Shown here piece after piece: positions 60,992 through 64,000 of a stretch of 64,000 nucleotides of DNA; position 1 is the first letter of the stretch, and each line of letters opens with the position of its first letter. The notes beneath the pieces are model-generated. The model searched no databases. It was not told where the DNA came from and saw nothing but the letters and a program-made list of their open reading frames with translations. The position numbers and the translations under genes are program-made. Source of the stretch: Viridibacillus sp050279675 (lineage in GTDB: Bacteria > Bacillota > Bacilli > Bacillales_A > Planococcaceae); NCBI RefSeq assembly GCF_050279675.1, contig NZ_JBNNUK010000002.1, positions 266,073 to 330,072 on the forward strand, given 5' to 3'.

Positions 60992-61014
60992 GTTTAGTTG
61001 TATCCTTTTCCTTT

Positions 61015-61128
61015 TTCTTATTGAAGTAACCTGCCCCGTTAGTTCAATAAGGAAAAAAGGGCTACCTATGCAACTCAATAATCTTCAAGTAAAGTAACCC
61101 GTTACTTTAAGTACATTCCTTCACAATC
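61015..61128 (+). repeat. Dispersed hairpin repeat, copy 5 (full type)
   Basis: CTTATTGAAGTAAC (61017-61030), loop CTGCCCC, GTTAGTTCAATAAG (61038-61051), then a second half with GTAAAGTAACCCGTTAC and the tail TTTAAGTACATTCCTTCACA. The remaining 61129-61471 is AT-rich with no feature I can name apart from the dus ribosome binding site. Confidence 0.75.
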
Positions 61129-61471
61129 ATTTTGACTTTTTAAATGGGGGAATATGATTATCTTTGAAGGATTAATTCTTCCTACAAAATAACTTAAACC
61201 TAGAATGGAAAATTCCTTAGAAAATCTTGCATTAATAAGGAAAGACATTTTATGAATAGAGTTCTGTATACCTTCATATTCTGATCAACATTTTTCACTC
61301 TCAGATAAAAGAATTTTTTGCGATTTAAAGTTTTAGTAAATCATTTTTGAAAATTCAAGATTAGTTATATGACAGTGCAACGAACTACAAGAAATGATAA
61401 TATGTATGATGAGTAAAGGATTTTGCAATTGATAAATATTGTTTTTATATGTTGCAATAGGAGGATATAAA

Positions 61472-62443
61472 ATGAATAACGAACATAATTTTTGGCTTGA
61501 TTTACCGAAGCCATTTTTTATATTAGCACCAATGGAAGATGTCACAGACGTTGTGTTTCGCCACGTCATTAGTGAAGCAGCAAAACCCGACGTATTTTTT
61601 ACGGAGTTTACAAATACAGAAAGTTATTGTCATCCTGACGGAAAAGATAGTGTGCGTGGGCGTTTAACGTTTACGGAAGATGAACAACCTATTGTCGCTC
61701 ATATTTGGGGCGATAAACCTGAGCTTTTTGAACAGATGAGTATCGATATGAAAAAACTTGGTTTTCGTGGGATTGATTTAAATATGGGTTGCCCCGCACC
61801 AAACGTTTCATCAAAAGGAAGAGGTGCTGGATTAATCCAACGTCCTGAAGTGGCAGCAGAAATCATTCAAGCAGCAAAAGCTGGCGGATTGCCAGTTAGC
61901 GTTAAAACAAGATTAGGTTATCTCGACATTGACGAGTGGCGCGATTGGTTAGGACATGTATTGAAACAAGATATTGCGAACCTTTCTATTCACCTTCGTT
62001 CGAAAAAAGAAATGAGTAAGGTAGATGCACACTGGGAACTAATCCCCGAAATAAAAAAACTTCGAGATGAAATTGCTCCAAATACGTTATTAACAATTAA
62101 CGGAGATATCCCTGACCGAGCAGTAGGTTTAAAATTAGTAGAACAATACGGCATTGATGGCGTAATGATTGGCCGCGGCGTTTTCACGAATCCATTCGCA
62201 TTTGAAAAAGAACCCAAAGATCATAGTATGATAGAGTTTCTCAATCTATTACTTTTACAATTAGATCTTCACGATAAATATTCAAAAGAAATCGAACCTC
62301 GTCCATTTAAGCCACTTCTTCGCTTTTTCAAAATCTATATTCAGGGATTTAGAGGCGCAAGTGAACTAAGAAACCAATTAATGGATACAAAATCAACGGA
62401 TGAGGCCCGTCGTTTAGTACAACTATTTTTAGAATTAAACTAA
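61472..62443 (+). CDS. dus: tRNA-dihydrouridine synthase
   Basis: FMN enzyme reducing uridines in tRNA D-loops. TIM barrel of 323 residues with FILAPMEDVTDVVFRH, the catalytic-Cys motif NMGCPAPNVSSKGRGAGL, VKTRLGY and GVMIGRGVFTNP. The ATG at 61472 has AGGAGG seven bases upstream. Closest to the Dus family used by Firmicutes beside DusB; exact target positions unknown. Confidence 0.9.
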   Translation: MNNEHNFWLDLPKPFFILAPMEDVTDVVFRHVISEAAKPDVFFTEFTNTESYCHPDGKDSVRGRLTFTEDEQPIVAHIWGDKPELFEQMSIDMKKLGFRGIDLNMGCPAPNVSSKGRGAGLIQRPEVAAEIIQAAKAGGLPVSVKTRLGYLDIDEWRDWLGHVLKQDIANLSIHLRSKKEMSKVDAHWELIPEIKKLRDEIAPNTLLTINGDIPDRAVGLKLVEQYGIDGVMIGRGVFTNPFAFEKEPKDHSMIEFLNLLLLQLDLHDKYSKEIEPRPFKPLLRFFKIYIQGFRGASELRNQLMDTKSTDEARRLVQLFLELN

Positions 62444-62505
62444 GTCAAGCACGGGACACGGAGATAGGTTTCGCGTCCCAAATAAAACTAAATAATGCAT
62501 ATAAT

Positions 62506-62540
62506 AAGCGCCCCCTGAAAGACAGGTGGGCGCTATTTGA
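62506..62540 (+). terminator. Terminator-like hairpin after dus
   Basis: AAGCGCCCCCTG pairs with CAGGTGGGCGCT around AAAGA, followed by ATTTG. A second weaker hairpin (GGGAC/GTCCC) is at 62453-62479. Confidence 0.6.
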
Positions 62541-62661
62541 CGCTTACTTATAGCCTCGTTTCCTAAACGTTGGAATAACTTGCTGTTACAAATATTTAAT
62601 CATTGTGCTTTGTTTTGCAGACTAAATAATCCCATCGAACTTCATCATATTTTTTATTATA

Positions 62662-62756
62662 TTCTTATTAACTAATCTACCCCGTTAGTTGAATAAAAAA
62701 AGAGCTGTTTGAACAGCTCCTAGATCTTTTACTAACGCACACGTTAGCTAAATAGC
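62662..62756 (+). repeat. Dispersed hairpin repeat, copy 6 (full type)
   Basis: TTATTAACTAATCTACCCC, GTTAGTTGAATAA, central GAGCTGTTTGAACAGCTC hairpin, then TTACTAACGCACACGTTAGC. Confidence 0.7.
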
Positions 62757-62772
62757 AAATGAATACAACCCG

Positions 62773-63120
62773 CTATTTCTCCCAAAGCTCGACCAGTCGA
62801 CCTTCAGGATCTTGAATCCAAATAAACGTTCCAAATTCACTAATCTCTTTTTTCTTTACAAGAGGTACACCAATGTGTTCAAGATGCTTAATAGTCTCGT
62901 TTAGACTATGTACTTGGAAATTTAACATTACTTGTTGTTTTATTGGAAAATAACTGTCATCCTCGGTAAAGAAAGAAAAGATGGTCTCATTTCCTAATTG
63001 GGGTTTAATCACAGTCCCATTCCAATTATCTATTTCAATCTTCAACACTTCACTGTACCATTTTTTTACAACCTCAATATTCTTAGTTCTCCAAAATATT
63101 CCTCCGAAACCTTTTATCAT
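62773..63120 (-). CDS. VOC family (glyoxalase-fold) protein
   Basis: A 115-residue single VOC module pair: GGIFWRTKNIEVVKKWYSEV with the typical first strand-helix, and GTFIWIQDPEGRLVELWEK at the C terminus, where Glu is the usual metal-ligand position. Relatives include glyoxalases, fosfomycin-resistance and bleomycin-binding proteins; no specific call. Flanked by repeat copies 6 and 7. Confidence 0.82.
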   Translation of the reverse strand: MIKGFGGIFWRTKNIEVVKKWYSEVLKIEIDNWNGTVIKPQLGNETIFSFFTEDDSYFPIKQQVMLNFQVHSLNETIKHLEHIGVPLVKKKEISEFGTFIWIQDPEGRLVELWEK

Positions 63121-63175
63121 CGTATATAACTCCTGTCTGTCTTTAAATTTTTAGTTTTACAATTATTGTTAAGTT

Positions 63176-63262
63176 CTTTCTTCAACTAAACTACCTCGTT
63201 ACTTGAATAAGAAAAAGGTGCTCTACCTTTGTTTCAGCAAAGCCCCCGTTAGCTTAACAAGA
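63176..63262 (+). repeat. Dispersed hairpin repeat, copy 7 (full type)
   Basis: TTCTTCAACTAAACTACCTC, GTTACTTGAATAAGAA, then AAGGTGCTCTACC..., AAGCCCCCGTTAGCTTAAC. Confidence 0.7.
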
Positions 63263-63281
63263 AATTTAGCTTTCTATTTCT

Positions 63282-63652
63282 TACTCCTTCGGCATCTTGC
63301 TCATATCCATATACAACACATTCCAGCGGTGACCATCTAAATCAGCAAAACCGCATCCGTTCCTCCAGCCTTTACTGCCCTCTTTGCTATTTCATCTACT
63401 TCTTCTTTGCTCTCAGCATCAATTGAAAATAATACTTCAATAGCTTGTTTTGTATCGACTATTTCATGTTTGGTAAAATTTTCGAATGTGGAAACAGGAA
63501 AAAGCATTAAGGTAGCATTATTATCTCCGATGACTAATTGTACTTGATCGCTATTGCCATGTGGTGTATTAGTCGAAAATCCAAGTTTGATAAAACTCTT
63601 TTGATTTATTTGTATCATTAACTGGCAAGTTGATCCAAAATTGTTTTGTCAT
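63282..63652 (-). pseudogene. Frameshifted VOC-family protein gene
   Basis: Three pieces of one VOC protein lie in different frames: MTKQFWINLPVNDTNKSKEF from the ATG at 63652; KLGFSTNTPHGNSDQVQLVI to AKRAVKAGGT (63337-63600); and GFADLDGHRWNVLYMDMSK ending at the TAA at 63282. The joins show a small indel near 63598 and a deletion near 63350 that removes about ten residues normally lying between AGG and GFADLDGH. It is therefore probably non-functional. Confidence 0.75.
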
Positions 63653-63717
63653 TGTTATCTTTCCTTTTTAAATTTAATTCTACTCTCCCATATATTCTTC
63701 AGTAATGTATAAAACAC

Positions 63718-63753
63718 CTTCTTCCACTAAATCACCCGTTAGATAATTTAGCG
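63718..63753 (+). repeat. Dispersed hairpin repeat, copy 8 (half type)
   Basis: CTTCTTCCACTAAATCACCC followed by GTTAGATAATTTAGCG. Confidence 0.55.
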
Positions 63754-63829
63754 AATTTATTGACCACTCAAGTATACATAACAAAAATCAGGGGAATCAT
63801 TCGTTAACTTTAAAAATTGGAGGTAAATA

Positions 63830-63910
63830 ATGAAGGCTATACTACTAACAATGATTGTCTTATCTAACTTACTATTCTTATCCACATCACCAACTAAAGC
63901 ATCAATGGTG
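63830..63910 (+). pseudogene. Secreted-protein gene interrupted by an IS3-family element
   Basis: GGAGG and an ATG open a signal peptide: KAILLTMIVLSNLLFLSTS then PTKASM. The frame continues only as far as the insertion sequence end (about 63909), so everything beyond the signal peptide is separated. The interrupted protein cannot be identified here. Confidence 0.65.
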
Positions 63911-64000
63911 TGTCAACACAAAACTGGACAACTTTTATAAGGACTGTTGCTTGAATTCCACCGGTGTTAAATAGCCCAGTGTTCCATGAATTCGAATATT
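63909..64000 (-). mobile_element. IS3-family insertion sequence, terminal part
   Basis: The end TGTGTCAACACAAAACTGGA followed by CAACTTTTATAAGG and the 3' end of a transposase reading inward identify an IS3-family element entering from the right edge. The exact terminal base (63909 or 63911) cannot be fixed without the other end. Confidence 0.8.
63935..64000 (-). CDS. IS3-family transposase OrfB, C-terminal end (window edge)
   Basis: The last 21 residues of a DDE integrase-core transposase: NIRIHGTLGYLTPVEFKQQ then SL and a TAA stop at 63937-63935. HGTLGYLTPVEF is the conserved C-terminal rve_3 motif. The rest lies beyond the window. Confidence 0.85.
   Translation of the reverse strand, partial: NIRIHGTLGYLTPVEFKQQSL

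Overview
The window is low-GC DNA from an endospore-forming Firmicute. A GerA-type germinant receptor operon, two T-box leaders, a yneK-ccdC-yneI-ccdA block, a DUF1659/DUF2922/YvrJ trio, an NamA-type old yellow enzyme and consistent GGAGG ribosome binding sites point to Bacillaceae/Planococcaceae, probably close to Lysinibacillus or Solibacillus (inference from gene content, not a database match). I saw no tRNA or rRNA gene.

Layout. 1-6.8 kb: branched-chain amino acid genes on the minus strand (ilvE-ilvD from one promoter, then a T-box leader and ilvB-ilvN-ilvC-leuA, leuA cut by the window edge). 7-18 kb: short housekeeping and envelope units: a lactone-oxidase-like/PLP pair, a hidden 35-residue membrane peptide, a cysteine hydrolase, GlsB, a lytic transglycosylase, a DHA2 exporter, MscL, a SCO protein, the YvrJ trio and the Ccd block. 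18.3-18.9 kb: a 27-unit tandem repeat array. 19-31.6 kb: a heterodimeric ABC exporter, gerA-gerB-gerC, argG-argH and an SDR/metallo-hydrolase pair. 31.7-40 kb: a proline T-box with proC, namA and sbcD-sbcC.

40.6-48.6 kb is the most interesting part: one minus-strand unit led by bioY, with a BirA-type operator over its -35 box. It continues through an AMP-forming acyl-CoA ligase, a thiolase, two MaoC-type hydratases, an SDR reductase, EcfA1-EcfA2-EcfT and a CHY zinc-finger protein. It joins biotin transport, its energising ECF module and an almost complete reverse beta-oxidation set, suggesting salvage or synthesis of a biotin precursor. A strong terminator-like hairpin right after bioY would separate transporter from enzyme dosage.

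48.6-64 kb is mixed accessory DNA: transporters, small regulators with their own palindromic operators, a secreted protein made of three near-identical 89-residue repeats, SigV/RsiV, gene remnants (NUDIX, VOC, a possible TnsA start) and an IS3-family element cutting a secreted-protein gene at the edge. At least eight copies of a hairpin-forming intergenic repeat are scattered through this part only.
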